From NCBI RefSeq assembly GCF_026212465.1, contig NC_080057.1, positions 22,951,647-23,015,646 of the forward strand: a DNA stretch of 64,000 bases, in the 5' to 3' direction. The notes below the pieces were generated by a model. That model did not search any database. It saw only the letters and a list, made by a program, of their open reading frames with translations, and was not told the DNA's origin. This DNA comes from Amaranthus tricolor (taxonomy: Eukaryota; Streptophyta; Magnoliopsida; Caryophyllales; Amaranthaceae). Position numbers and translations under genes: made by a program. This document shows positions 46,167-56,464 of this stretch, piece after piece; position 1 is the first letter of the stretch; the number at the start of each line of letters is the position of its first letter.

Positions 46167-49100
46167 TCAATGAACATTACATTGTTGGAGTATAGGATAA
46201 TCATAAGCAACATACTTTTCCCATAACGGTTTGTATTTCTCAATGCCAATCTTCAACCATGGCTTTGAGTTTCCGTTGTAATGCAGCACGGTGCCTTTCG
46301 AGATGAGCTTATGATCCACATTCGTGTATCCCAATCCCAAAACGTGCCACGAAGGATCCAACGGCTCAATCAATCCGTAGAAAGTGAGTAACCCGGGTGG
46401 AAGAGTGCCCAGTTTCCAGAGCGTCCGATCTATGTTCTTTTCCTGCCAGTAATGATAAATTCCCGATACATTTCTTTTCCTCCATTCCACCAGATCGAAC
46501 ACATTCATCTTAAATGCCCAACCACAGGCATCGGGATCAAAATGTGATTGTATAAGCGGGTGAGAATAGTTCAAGTACTTGTGATACCGATGAAATGTTT
46601 CGGTACATGTCTCAACTGCCCCATTTACATTCCCATTTAGATCAACGGAGAATAAACCCGAAAGATCCTTTTGAACGACAACATCATCATCGAGAAATAT
46701 TACCTTCCTCAAAGCCGGGACAACTTCTGGGATGTAGAATCTGAGATGGTTAAGCATCGATAGGTACTTGGGATTCCGGAACTTTATAGGCGTTTTCTTA
46801 TCGACATTCCCAGTAAAATAATAGTTTTTGGTTTCCGAACCTTGGAGCTGCCTAAGGACCGGAACATGGGAAGCATTGAGCCAACTGAAGTCCTCGATTT
46901 TCTGAACCTCGACAGTTATTCCACGAAAGTCGTTCATTGAAAACCACGCCTTCATAGGTGCATAGTTAATCTTATCGGTTACAAGATGGAAAACAACGTT
47001 TTCTGGGTGTTCTGAGTTCACTGCAGTGGAATTTACTACTACCGATGTTGCGAGGATATTGTCAGAGAAGACGCAAAAATGATAAAGATTGTTATCTTCG
47101 AGTTTCCACACATTTGACTTTCCTCCGGAAAGTCTTCTTTGAACATTCGGATTTCTAAACCACTCGGTTGTCAGCTGAACATCAAGACAATAGAGACTTT
47201 TCGGGACTTCCTCAGCGGCTAATTGCCCGAATTTGGAACTATTATCACTCACCGTGCTCATTTGCTCTTCAAGTGAGTGGATTTTAGCCTTCAATCTCAT
47301 GATCATGGTTCCACTATCATAATGAAGTTGTTGAGGTTGGAAAAGCAGAAGTGCCATATCCTTGATTGCATTTCCCGACTCCCTAATTGTCAATGAGCTA
47401 CGTCTTGTGGCAGCTTTAGAAAGGAGGATCTGCAAGTATCGAATCTGAGCACTTAACTCCCATGCAAATTGAAGGTTTTTGCTTTCTTTCGCTATCACGA
47501 CAAGAGATTTAGCTAAAGCGATTTGGTCGCTTAGCTGTCTTGTAAATGAGGCTGGGTTCAACATCTCCTATGTAACATTAAGGCCTTCCATAATTCTATT
47601 TTGCCTATAAGATCTCTGCTAAAAACACAGAAATAGATCAGAATAACAAATACAAATCTAACTCCATAGGAAGCGTCTGCGGAGATGAAAGGTTTGCTTA
47701 CAAAAATCAAAAAGTTTGTTTGGTGTCAAAAACCGACTCGACCAAATGCTTAAGCTGATGGTTGAGACACCAAGATATGTTATATACTCTAACACACCCC
47801 TCATACTTGAGAGCGACATATACTTGAATTTGAGGAGTATTTGAGATTCGAACCCGTGACCTTTTTGCCACGTTGGCTTCTGATACCATGTGGAAGCCTA
47901 AGTGGCAGTGGGAGCCTAGATGTGAACCAATTTTTGGCATTGAGGGTAATAGAGAATGTAGTAATTGGGCCTAATGATATAAACTTTTTATGACAATACA
48001 CAAGCATTATATTAGATACACTATTAGGACTTAAAAAGAGATGGGAGAGATAACTTGGATTAATCACACTCAAAGTAACATCAAAACTCAAAATATTGGC
48101 CTATAACACCACAATGTTGTGATTTGTTCCTTTCTTGATGATTGCTCGACTACTTGTGCTTTTCAAGTTTGCTCAATTTGATCTATAAAATGCCTACTTA
48201 AGATTTCTAGTCTTTGGTTAATCTACTTGCTTAGTCAATCCTATCGAGGAGTCTAGATAGTCAAAGTTACAATGAGTTGGACCTCCAAGACAATTCATTA
48301 GGGATCAACCCATACTTCCCATTGCAATTAAGCACAATAATCCCCTCACAAATGAAGAGAGAAAAGGACATACTATTATTATTTATTCACAATGCTAATA
48401 TATACACACAAAACTAGCCATCAGTATGCCTCAATGACTTCATATAAATTGCCCAACAGTAACACTTCTTTAGATAAAAGGAATTGGAAAGAAAGAAAAC
48501 GGAGAATTTGGAGGGATACAATTTCATTTGTTTGGATAACAAATTTAGAAGGGAAGGATTTAGAAGGAAGGGATTTGAAAGGATTAATTCTTTTAATTTT
48601 ATTGATGACCAATTCTCTCCAAAAGTGAGAAGATTTGGGATGAAAATGGTTTTCTCTTCCTCTCCCTTCCTTACCATAATGCAAAAACAGCCACACTATA
48701 TAGTAACGTATGGGTTGTACTTGTACGGTTGTACCATAAAGGTTTTCAAATTTACCAAACCGATATTAACTGTAAAGGCGTAAGAAAATCGCGTTTTAGG
48801 ATGTTCCAAGCTATACTTAAGCTTAGGTCGATATTTGGCAGTGCGACAACCGCATCATCCCCAACTGTAACCATTACCGCGTTTTTGCACTAAGTTCCTT
48901 ACCCTCTTAAACAAATAAGGGAAGCTTTTCTTATCATTCTTTCCCATCCCCTCCCCTCCCCTTCCCTTCCCTTCCCTTCCCTTCCCTCCTAACTTCTTAT
49001 CCAAACATAGTGTATTAGTCCAAGAAATGCAACAAAATGCTCCTAATTTTTCAGTCAAACAATCATAGAGTTGTAGGAAGGAAAAGACACCACAAACTAC

Positions 49101-49734
49101 AAAGGAATCTCTCTGATCAACCACCCATAAATTGGATGCCCCTGAATAAGAAGTACTCATCCAAGTAGCTATCATCATATCATATATACTACTAATCTAC
49201 TATTTCAACTAACCAATTGCACATCAATTTAACTTCTTCTGAGTTGAGCAAACAAAAATGAAAGTAGTTTTCAGCTGAAGTTGTTCCTATCCATTACTTC
49301 ATAGAATCCCACTTATGAACAAATATCTCAACAAATCAGTAGAATATTCAGTCAAATACCCACCAAACTGTTCCAATTAGTCTTAAACACATAACTAAAT
49401 TTGACCTACTTTCAATTGTTAGTACAAAGATGAGATTTCACAAGACTTATTTTAAATCCACATTTGAAATGAATTATCAAAAACAAAAACACCAAAAATA
49501 TAATCAAGTAATGGCAATGCCACAAACAATTCCCAAAAAACAATCACATCAAGCAAGAACAATGCAAAAAAAGGGGTTTACCTTAGCTAAAGCAGGGCTG
49601 GACATGGGTTGATTATCTTTACTTTGAAGAACAATGAACAAAAGTAGAGCTGCAAATCCACACAACACCAACCATACAAGATTAGTGTACCGCCGTCTAT
49701 ACTGCCGTCCAAAACTAGTATTTCTCCGCCTCAT
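46167..49734 (-). CDS. GAUT10: GAUT10-like galacturonosyltransferase (GT8), with a questionable exon junction
   Basis: Exon 1, 49734-49582, encodes MRRRNTSFGRQYRRRYTNLV and a single membrane anchor (WLVLCGFAALLLFIVLQSK), typical of type II Golgi enzymes. The main exon ends at 46167 with QQCNVH. It shows GT8 features: FCVFSDNILATSVVVNST, RNPKYLSMLNHLRFYIPEV, the metal-binding FLDDDVVVQKDL near residue 340, CGWAFKMNVFDL, and KLGTLPPGLLTFYGL. Family role: transfer of galacturonic acid during pectin (homogalacturonan) synthesis in the Golgi. The acceptor expected by homology (exon starting 47615, RSYRQNRIMEGLNVT) runs into an in-frame TAG at 47570-47568. That TAG is itself a possible acceptor: splicing exon 1 to 47567 gives an open 517-residue protein (SSPALAK/EMLNPASF). 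A recent nonsense mutation, or an assembly error, is the alternative. It resembles GAUT10 more than GAUT11. Confidence 0.85.
47724..47888 (-). mobile_element. TRIM retroelement copy in GAUT10 intron 1, partial
   Basis: Read on the minus strand: primer-binding-like TGGTATCA (47888-47881), then GGTCACGGGTTCGAATCTCA, a GAGGGGTG polypurine stretch, then a 71-bp LTR, TGTTAGAGTATATAACATAT...TTTTTGACA (47794-47724). The LTR expected before the primer site is not recognisable. Confidence 0.6.
48526..49011. mobile_element. Tourist-like MITE in GAUT10 intron 1, split by a nested insertion
   Basis: The left part has TTTGTTTGGATAAC and purine-rich GGAAGG runs. The right part is pyrimidine-rich, (CCCTT)n, and ends TTATCCAAACATAGTG. 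Homologous to 11074-11404. A 219-220-bp element is inserted near its middle. Left terminus uncertain. Confidence 0.65.
48676..48894. mobile_element. small DNA transposon nested in a MITE, 8- or 9-bp TSD
   Basis: The direct repeats TTCCTTACC at 48667-48675 and 48895-48903 flank an insert whose ends are (C)ATAATGCAAAAAC and, inverted, CTTAGTGCAAAAAC. If the element starts at the C of 48675 the TSD is 8 bp and the ends pair over 14 bases, which fits hAT. A 9-bp TSD would suggest Mutator. Confidence 0.75.
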
Positions 49735-51125
49735 TTGGTACTGAATCTAAGAAAATCTAACCCAATCTGTTACTTTGTTAACACTGCTATGGCAGCCATT
49801 AATGGGCGAAAATGTTCTACTCCATGGCCAAATCTGAACATGGGTGTGTAGAATTTTGCTGTATTATATTGCTGTAATTCTATTATGCGATTTATGGAAG
49901 TGATAATTGAAAGGAGATCGGGATGAACCATGGTGAGGTGGTTGTATAGATAGTAATATGAGATTTTGTTTCCTTGGAGGAGTCGTTGATGAGTGGGGAT
50001 GGAAAGTGGGGAACTTGGCAGTTGGAAGTCAGAAGATAACATTGACGGTCTATTTGACAATTGGCGGGTATAAGATTCCGATTAATCGGATCTAGTAGTG
50101 TTTACTTGGGTCATTAGATCAATTTTGAGTCAAGTATTTCGGGTTTCAAAATTGGGTTTTATGTTTACATTGATTTTTACATTGTCTTATATTCATTTTG
50201 AAGTCGGGTTCTAAGGTCGGGTGAATATCAAATTATTAAGCCTGTTTTGAACACCTTTATTCGAATCAATTTTAAACTATAGTGTTGGCTCTAGCTATGG
50301 TTGAATTAATGGGTTAAAAATATAGATTGATAAATTAATTGTTTTAGTTATATTACAATAATTTATGATAAAAAAATTAATTATTAATTGTTAACTGTTT
50401 ATTTAAAAGCCAATAACAATTAACTCAATTTTTTTTAGTTTTAGCTTACCAAACACTTTTTAGTTGCTTAACCAAATAAAGAGCAAAGATTTAAAACCAA
50501 ACAAAAAGCTAATGAAAAAATCATCTACTAACACATACCGGGTAATTATTAACCAAAAATTTGCAAAGAAAATCGCAAATTTGAGGATTTTATATTCACA
50601 TGACCAAACCAATATAAATGGAGTATTATTTTTTCATTTTGTATTCAATTTCTACAACCGTAAAACTTTTGCTTGTGCTTATGTCTTCATTTTAAATTAT
50701 ATTCCCTTCGACCAAATAGCCCCTAAATGTGTTGGAATCACATTTATTCCAAAGCTTCAACATGTGTATTCTCTTAGTATGTAGCAAAATCAGATTTCAG
50801 CTACCAAATAGCTCAAAAGCTTACTAAACAGAGCACACAATGAGAGATAAAAACCAAGACAAGAGAATCATATTAATCATAGAATCCTTGTGGAAGTCAA
50901 TGGAAAAACAAAAACAAGCAGTCGAGAACAGATATCCATTATCTATCCTGCCTAAGATAGCTCAACTTTTATGCTTCATATGAGCATGGGTAAGCATGCA
51001 GCTGCCAGATTCCCGGGAAAAGGATTGCACACAGAAAATCCATCCCACCAAAAATACAGAAGCAAAATATTTTCCAAATATGAAGATTGGTCAGTCCTGG
51101 TCACAAACTAGTCTAAAAAATAACC
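49735..51125. other. intergenic region between GAUT10 and p23
   Basis: This includes the GAUT10 promoter and leader (minus strand, just above 49734) and the p23 3' UTR (next to 51125). At about 50040-50290, CGGGT-type words (GCGGGTATAAG, AAGTCGGGTTCTAAGGTCGGG) suggest a decayed dispersed repeat. No gene is supported; the frame at 50464-50784 has no domain. Confidence 0.45.
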
Positions 51126-53658
51126 TCATGTGCTTGATGCTTCGGTCTTCTCTGTGGCAGCAACTTCCTCAACTTTCTCAGCTCCCTTGGGTGCTCCTTC
51201 TACTTCAGGCTTCGATACTTCTTGATCTATATACAACAGAAAAAATTGTAATCAGTTAGCTAGATCTTTGCTCACTAAATAATAAGATAAATCACACGGC
51301 CAGTCACCATAACCCCTGCCTATGCGCGGAGCTACTTAATGACATCAGGGTAATGGAAAAAGGTTGGTAATCATATCTCCCCGCCATGATGGAAGTCACT
51401 TCATGGCATTGCAGTAAGAAAAAGGGTTATTCACCCATATCTCCGGCTGACTTTTTGATGACCCAGAATGAGGACATATGTAAAAGGAATTACTCCATCA
51501 ATATACAAGACATTCCAACAAATCCCTCAAACCCTTCAAAGGCAAGCACCATTGTCTCACATCCACCTCCCACAAAACCTCAGATGATAACAATGTAAAA
51601 TGAACACGAGAAGATACAGGGGAGCTACATCAACCACATTTAAGTTGAAGGCATCTAACCAAGTTACATCGATCAAATGTTATGCAACTGAAAATTTTAG
51701 TAGTTTCAGAATGATATATTTTTTGGAATATAATCTAATTGGAGATTATTTATAGTAGAAAACTTTAGGAAAAGAAAAAGTCCAAACAGAGCATTTGTAG
51801 TAGCAACTGAAAGTAAGAAGCAACACATTACTAGAGTATAGAACCCCACACACGCCCCAAGGAACAATTGCTCATCTCATAAACCTCAAATATATTTACA
51901 TGGGACACTCACTCCAAACTCAATTGAGCATTCATTGCAGTTACTTTTTTGGTAAGCAGTGAATAGATAGTTCAGAATATCAAAAGTACAAGGTTGCCAA
52001 ATAAAATAGTCATTCTCAAGCAAGCAAAACTATTTTCAAAAGATATTACTCACCATCATCATCACTATCATCAAAATCCTCACCACCACCACCAGCGTAA
52101 TCTCCGAATTTCTACAAGTTCAAAATGTATCAGGAGGTCAAAATAAAATGACGGCGAGAAAGTAAATTAACCTAGCATCAGAAAATCTTACCGAAAAGTC
52201 CATTCCACCAAGATCAAAATCTGCTGGAGCTGAGGAAACAAAGTCATATTAAATAATGTACACTGATCGAATAGATTGTAGTAAAGTAAGTCAAAAAATC
52301 AACTAAACTAACATACCATTACCATTATCTTCATCTTCATCTGCCCACTTATCCCAATCTACTTTTACATAATGTGGAGCCTTTCCATCTCCACGTAGAA
52401 GCCTATTCCACCTTTTCATCTCTGCCTTCTCTAGTATACAGGTTATGCTTCGGACTCCATAATTAATTTTGCTTTCCTAGAAAAATGTAAAAAATTAAAT
52501 GAAAAAATCAACAAGGATCGAGCAGACTTAGAGCAACACAACAAGGCCAAATCCTTGATTCCAACTATGTGAAGTTCGCTACTGAACAAAAAATGAGTAA
52601 AGACTAAATCAATAATGAGGTCAAATCCATAATCCCAAAAGATTGAGATTGACTATATGAACTAATATTTCCAATTGTCGTCCAAATAAATTCTTCTTCT
52701 CCATTAATTCCAATTATCTATATCTCAATTTGTAAGTCTAGGTCATTCATATTATTTTTCACTTTTGTCCTCGAAGTAATTTTCGGTCTTTCTCACCCTC
52801 TTTTTAAGTCTTCCGAGCTCCAACTTTCTATCTTCCTTACTAATTCGCTTCGTCTTTGAACAAGCCCAATCCATCTTAAACGATTCTATTTATCTTTCCT
52901 CAATATTTGGAACTCCTAAACCCTTTCTTATATGATCACTATACACTGCCACTAGAAGGAAGACACAAAGTCAATACAAAGCAGCATCACTGTAACAATA
53001 TCAACCATGACCAATAAATTTACCTCCACATTGACCTTGTCAAAAAGATCGAGTGTCAGTTCGTAAGCACTATCATCTGCCCCACCAGTAGCAGTAAAAG
53101 TAAATGTTCCTTCAGGCCCTAGATTAACCTTTGGATTCTTTGCATCAGGCAACATCACAGTAAGGTATACTTTGTCTGCCCTTTCGGCCCATTTTACTTC
53201 CGGATGACGACTGCATAAATAAAGAATATAAATTTACTCATCCAGAAAAAACAGCTGAAATCAAACATCGCTAGTCCAGCAATTGCTGGCTGACAAATCC
53301 ACAAATAGAAATTTCGAAAATGCTCAAGCCTATAAAATATCCAGCATATTAATTCTCAAAATCCAAATAAATTGCTTCAAAAAACTAAAAAAAGTTCCAT
53401 AAATTTTAATTTTTCATAACATTTCAGTAGCACAACTCAATTTCTAATTGAAACCATACATTGAATCTATCAAACAAAAGAATGAAGTAGCATTTTGAAA
53501 GGAAAAACAACATAATGATAAAACCTAAATAAAACCCTAACATCAGTTTTTTCGAAAATAGTACATTCAAAACACAAAATAAAAAGATTAGGGGGAATTA
53601 AAAGCAGAAATTAAGTAACAAAGGGTTTAAATAAGAGACAAACGAAAGAGTACCTCAT
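51126..53658 (-). CDS. p23-like HSP90 co-chaperone
   Basis: Six exons join to 182 residues: 53658-53654 (5 bp), 53210-53024, 52476-52317, 52229-52192, 52111-52054 and 51226-51126. The product begins MSRHPEVKWAERADKVYLTV. It carries a CS domain: VNLGPEGTFTFTATGG, YELTLDLFDKVNVEESKINY, RSITCILEKAE and WNRLLRGDGKAPHYVKVDWDKW. The WNRLL and VDWDKW motifs are p23 hallmarks. The C-terminal part is Asp/Gly-rich (DFDLGGMDFSKFGDYAGGGG) and ends in a Glu/Lys-rich tail. p23 binds the ATP-bound, closed form of HSP90 in the cytosol and nucleus and slows its ATPase during client maturation. Its length lies between the short and long plant p23 forms. A telo-box (TAGGGTTTT on the minus strand, about 53683-53692) lies in the leader. 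Intron 5 contains a SINE fragment. Confidence 0.95.
51290..51365 (+). mobile_element. SINE 3'-end fragment in p23 intron 5
   Basis: CCATAACCCCTGCCTATGCG, GGAGCTACTTAATGACATCA and GGGTAATGGAAAAAGG parallel the SINE tail at 58545-58691 (GGAGCCACTTACTGACATTG, GGATAATG). Truncated; no promoter boxes. Confidence 0.5.
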
Positions 53659-54888
53659 GATGAACTTCGCGGAGAAAAGGTAGAAAACCCTAGAAGCAGA
53701 TGTGAGAGAGAATTGGAAGGTGGAATTGCAGACGAAGAAAAAAGTAAATAATGAGCTGTTACTTGTTGATTGTTGATCGGTTTATTTGGATTGGTTCACC
53801 GTTTGTTAGTTGTTTAGGGCTAGCTATGAAAAAGTATCCGACCCATAAATTGTTCAATTATCGACTTGCATGAACTGCATCTAATTTGACCAATAGATTG
53901 CCAAGAGTCGTTGTGACCATCGACTTGAACTTGACATGGTATTAACGTGTATTTCGTTATAAAGTTGAATACTATATTGTATCCATCACTAACACGAACT
54001 CAATATAAGTACACCAAATTTAAATACGACTTGTATTTAATATAGGTTTATTTTGATCTGAGGTTCAAGGCGTTTTACTGTTGTAGAAAATAAATTTCTA
54101 GGGGATGTTTGTATGATAAGGAATTCACTTAATTTATTTCATTAATTAATTAATGATTGTTATGGGATTAAGTTAACCCAATCCTTTTCACAAGAATAAT
54201 GGATATTTTCAAAAATTATTACTACTCGTTTCTCATTAGAAATTAATTTTTTTTTACAAATTATTGTATGAGACGGTTTCACCGACAGATTTTTCTTATA
54301 CACTAGTTAAATAGATCATCTCATACATATAATGAGTCTTTCTCTAGTTTAATTTTGATAAAAACAACATTTCATTTCTCAGAACTTTGCCCTAGTATGG
54401 GCAAGACAATTTAAGACATAACTACTTAAGCGAATCGGGAAGCATCAAGAAGAAAAACTTGTAGGGAAATAGAAAGTAGAATAAAATAAAGATATTATTT
54501 CAAAATATTATGTTTTATGAAGTTATGATATTTTTTATATTTAGGTTATTTTATTTAGGTTAATATTTTGTTTCCTTATTTTAGTTTTAATTTATTGTTT
54601 AAGTAGAGGTGTTCCTCTCATTGATGATTTAATATAAATCAAGTATTCAAAACTCAAATCAGTCTAATTTTTACATTATGATTTTCTACAAAACTCACTA
54701 GAAGGACTCAACGAGTACATGACAAATGACTACTCGATGCGATTGCTGAACTTTGAATTCCCTTCTACCTAGACCCACGAGTCGTGTAATAAGCGACAAC
54801 TTTCAATTAACGAATTGTCAAGGCCTTGAGCAATTTGTTAACCAACATTGTCACCCTTTAAATTGTCTTGAAATCCTTTAAATAAGTC
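53659..54888. other. p23 upstream region and intergenic DNA
   Basis: The first 100-150 bp should hold the p23 leader and promoter (minus strand). Near 54255-54335, GTATGAGACGGTTTC and the inverse ATCATCTCATAC lie about 55 bp apart and may be a miniature Mutator-type element. No gene found. Confidence 0.4.
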
Positions 54889-55175
54889 TCTTAAAGGTAT
54901 ATGAAATATAATGAGCTTTCACCATCAATTTAAACTTTTGGTTGAATTGGTTTCTTAACATGGTATCAGAGCCAACGTCACATAAGGATTACGAATTTGA
55001 ATTTTATCCACCATCATTTGAAATGAAATATTTAGCACCATATTTAAAAAGATCACATACGTTGCATCTACACTTCTACTCTATAAGCTCTCAAGTAAGA
55101 ATGCACATAAGTAAATATAATATATCGTCAAGTTTCAATCATCAACTTAACTTTTTAATTGAAGTTTCTTTGAAA
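54889..55175 (+). mobile_element. complete TRIM retroelement, 287 bp, about 70-bp LTRs
   Basis: The 5' LTR (54889-54960) contains CCATCAATTTAAACTTTTGG and ends TTGGTTTCTTAACA. It is followed directly by the primer-binding site TGGTATCAGAGCC at 54961. The internal part is about 145 bp. The 3' LTR (about 55105-55175) has TCAATCATCAACTTAACTTT and TTGAAGTTTCTTTGAAA. There is no coding capacity; it would depend on enzymes supplied by other elements. The size and tiny LTRs are like the SMART/TRIM class. Confidence 0.7.
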
Positions 55176-56464
55176 AGTTACAACTCATACCTTATGCTTG
55201 GTTTGAATGACAATGCTAGTGGAATTAAAAAACTTGTAATTCAATATTCCAAATTTCCGATAAAGTAGTGTTTTAGATGATGTCTCATATAGTCATATAC
55301 TATTCGTTATTGAAACGATGAGTAAAGGTTTTATTTTGGACATGGAAGCTGGAAGACAAATAAAGGAATATGTAATGACGCACAAAATCAGATAGGAGTA
55401 TGTTAAAAAGCAGGAGAATTCGAAATGAAACAAAACTACTGAACAATAACTTTTGTATGAGACCGTCTTACCATGAAACAAACTCATATAAATAACGAAT
55501 TCCTCCAATTGATTACCTTAATATTACAAGTAATTATTTTAAAATTGTAAGTGATCACCTTCAGGTAATGATTGATCACACTTTAAAATCATAAGCAATT
55601 ATTTTAAAACTGTAAATGTATATTAAGTCAATCCAACAAAGATGATTTCACAATAAAACTGTCAAAATGTGAGAATGTGTATAACAAGAAAAAGAAAAGG
55701 CATTTTTGGTCTTTACTTCGTTATTGCTACTTGCTAACCTCATGCGTCCTCTTATAGTTGTATATTTATGTTCATGTTGGGGTTTTAGACAAAAACTATT
55801 CCTAAACAATATGGTAGGCATGCAAGCCCAATGTAAGATCGTGATAAATATTACTTGTGCTATTTTGACTCATTAAAAGGGTGGACGTATTTCATAAGGT
55901 ACGAGTGACTTATCAAAACCAAGAGCAGATTCTTTGCTTACTCCATCTCATTGTCTCATTGAGCGTAGGGTAGGTCCTTATTATCATGCATATTGTATTT
56001 TCCGTCTATAGAAATAATGATTAGGGTCTATAAAGGAAGGACAATTTCATACCCATAAAAGAGGATGCTGCCAAAGAGTAACTCGGCTCGAGAAAGATCC
56101 TCAGAAAGGGAGATGAAAATGTATAAAGTGCGTAAAAAAAAGTAAAAATGTATGAAAAGTGGGAGAAATATGTCGAAAAGATGAAAAAATATAAGTCAAT
56201 GTGTAAAAGAAAATACAAAAAAAAAATATGCGTCATGATTAAAAATTATAATAGGACGAACTAAACAATAAAACTATTTCTTTGAGACTTAAATTTCATT
56301 TATTTGAATTCTATGCATCATGAAAATATTTAATTTATCAAAAATTAAAAAATGAAGATATCTTCACATGTCATATATCTTCCTTAAGTATATAAAACAC
56401 TTTTGGTTTGTATGACAAGACGTTATAGGCAAGTAATTAACTTACATCTCCAATATCCTTAACA
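55176..56464. other. intergenic region upstream of the ABCC gene
   Basis: No gene recognised. One Mutator-style end (TTTTGTATGAGACCGTCTTA) is at about 55450 without a partner. The ABCC promoter should lie toward 56464; TATATAAAAC at about 56389-56398, some 70 bp before the ATG, is a plausible TATA box. Confidence 0.45.

Noticed and set aside
48392..49178. Several short frames on both strands in GAUT10 intron 1
   Set aside because: They are translations of a Tourist-like MITE and its nested insertion, not genes.
50464..50784. 106-codon plus-strand frame between GAUT10 and p23
   Set aside because: AT-driven composition (Lys/Asn/Phe/Ile), no domain, no conserved motif, and it lies in a decayed repeat region.
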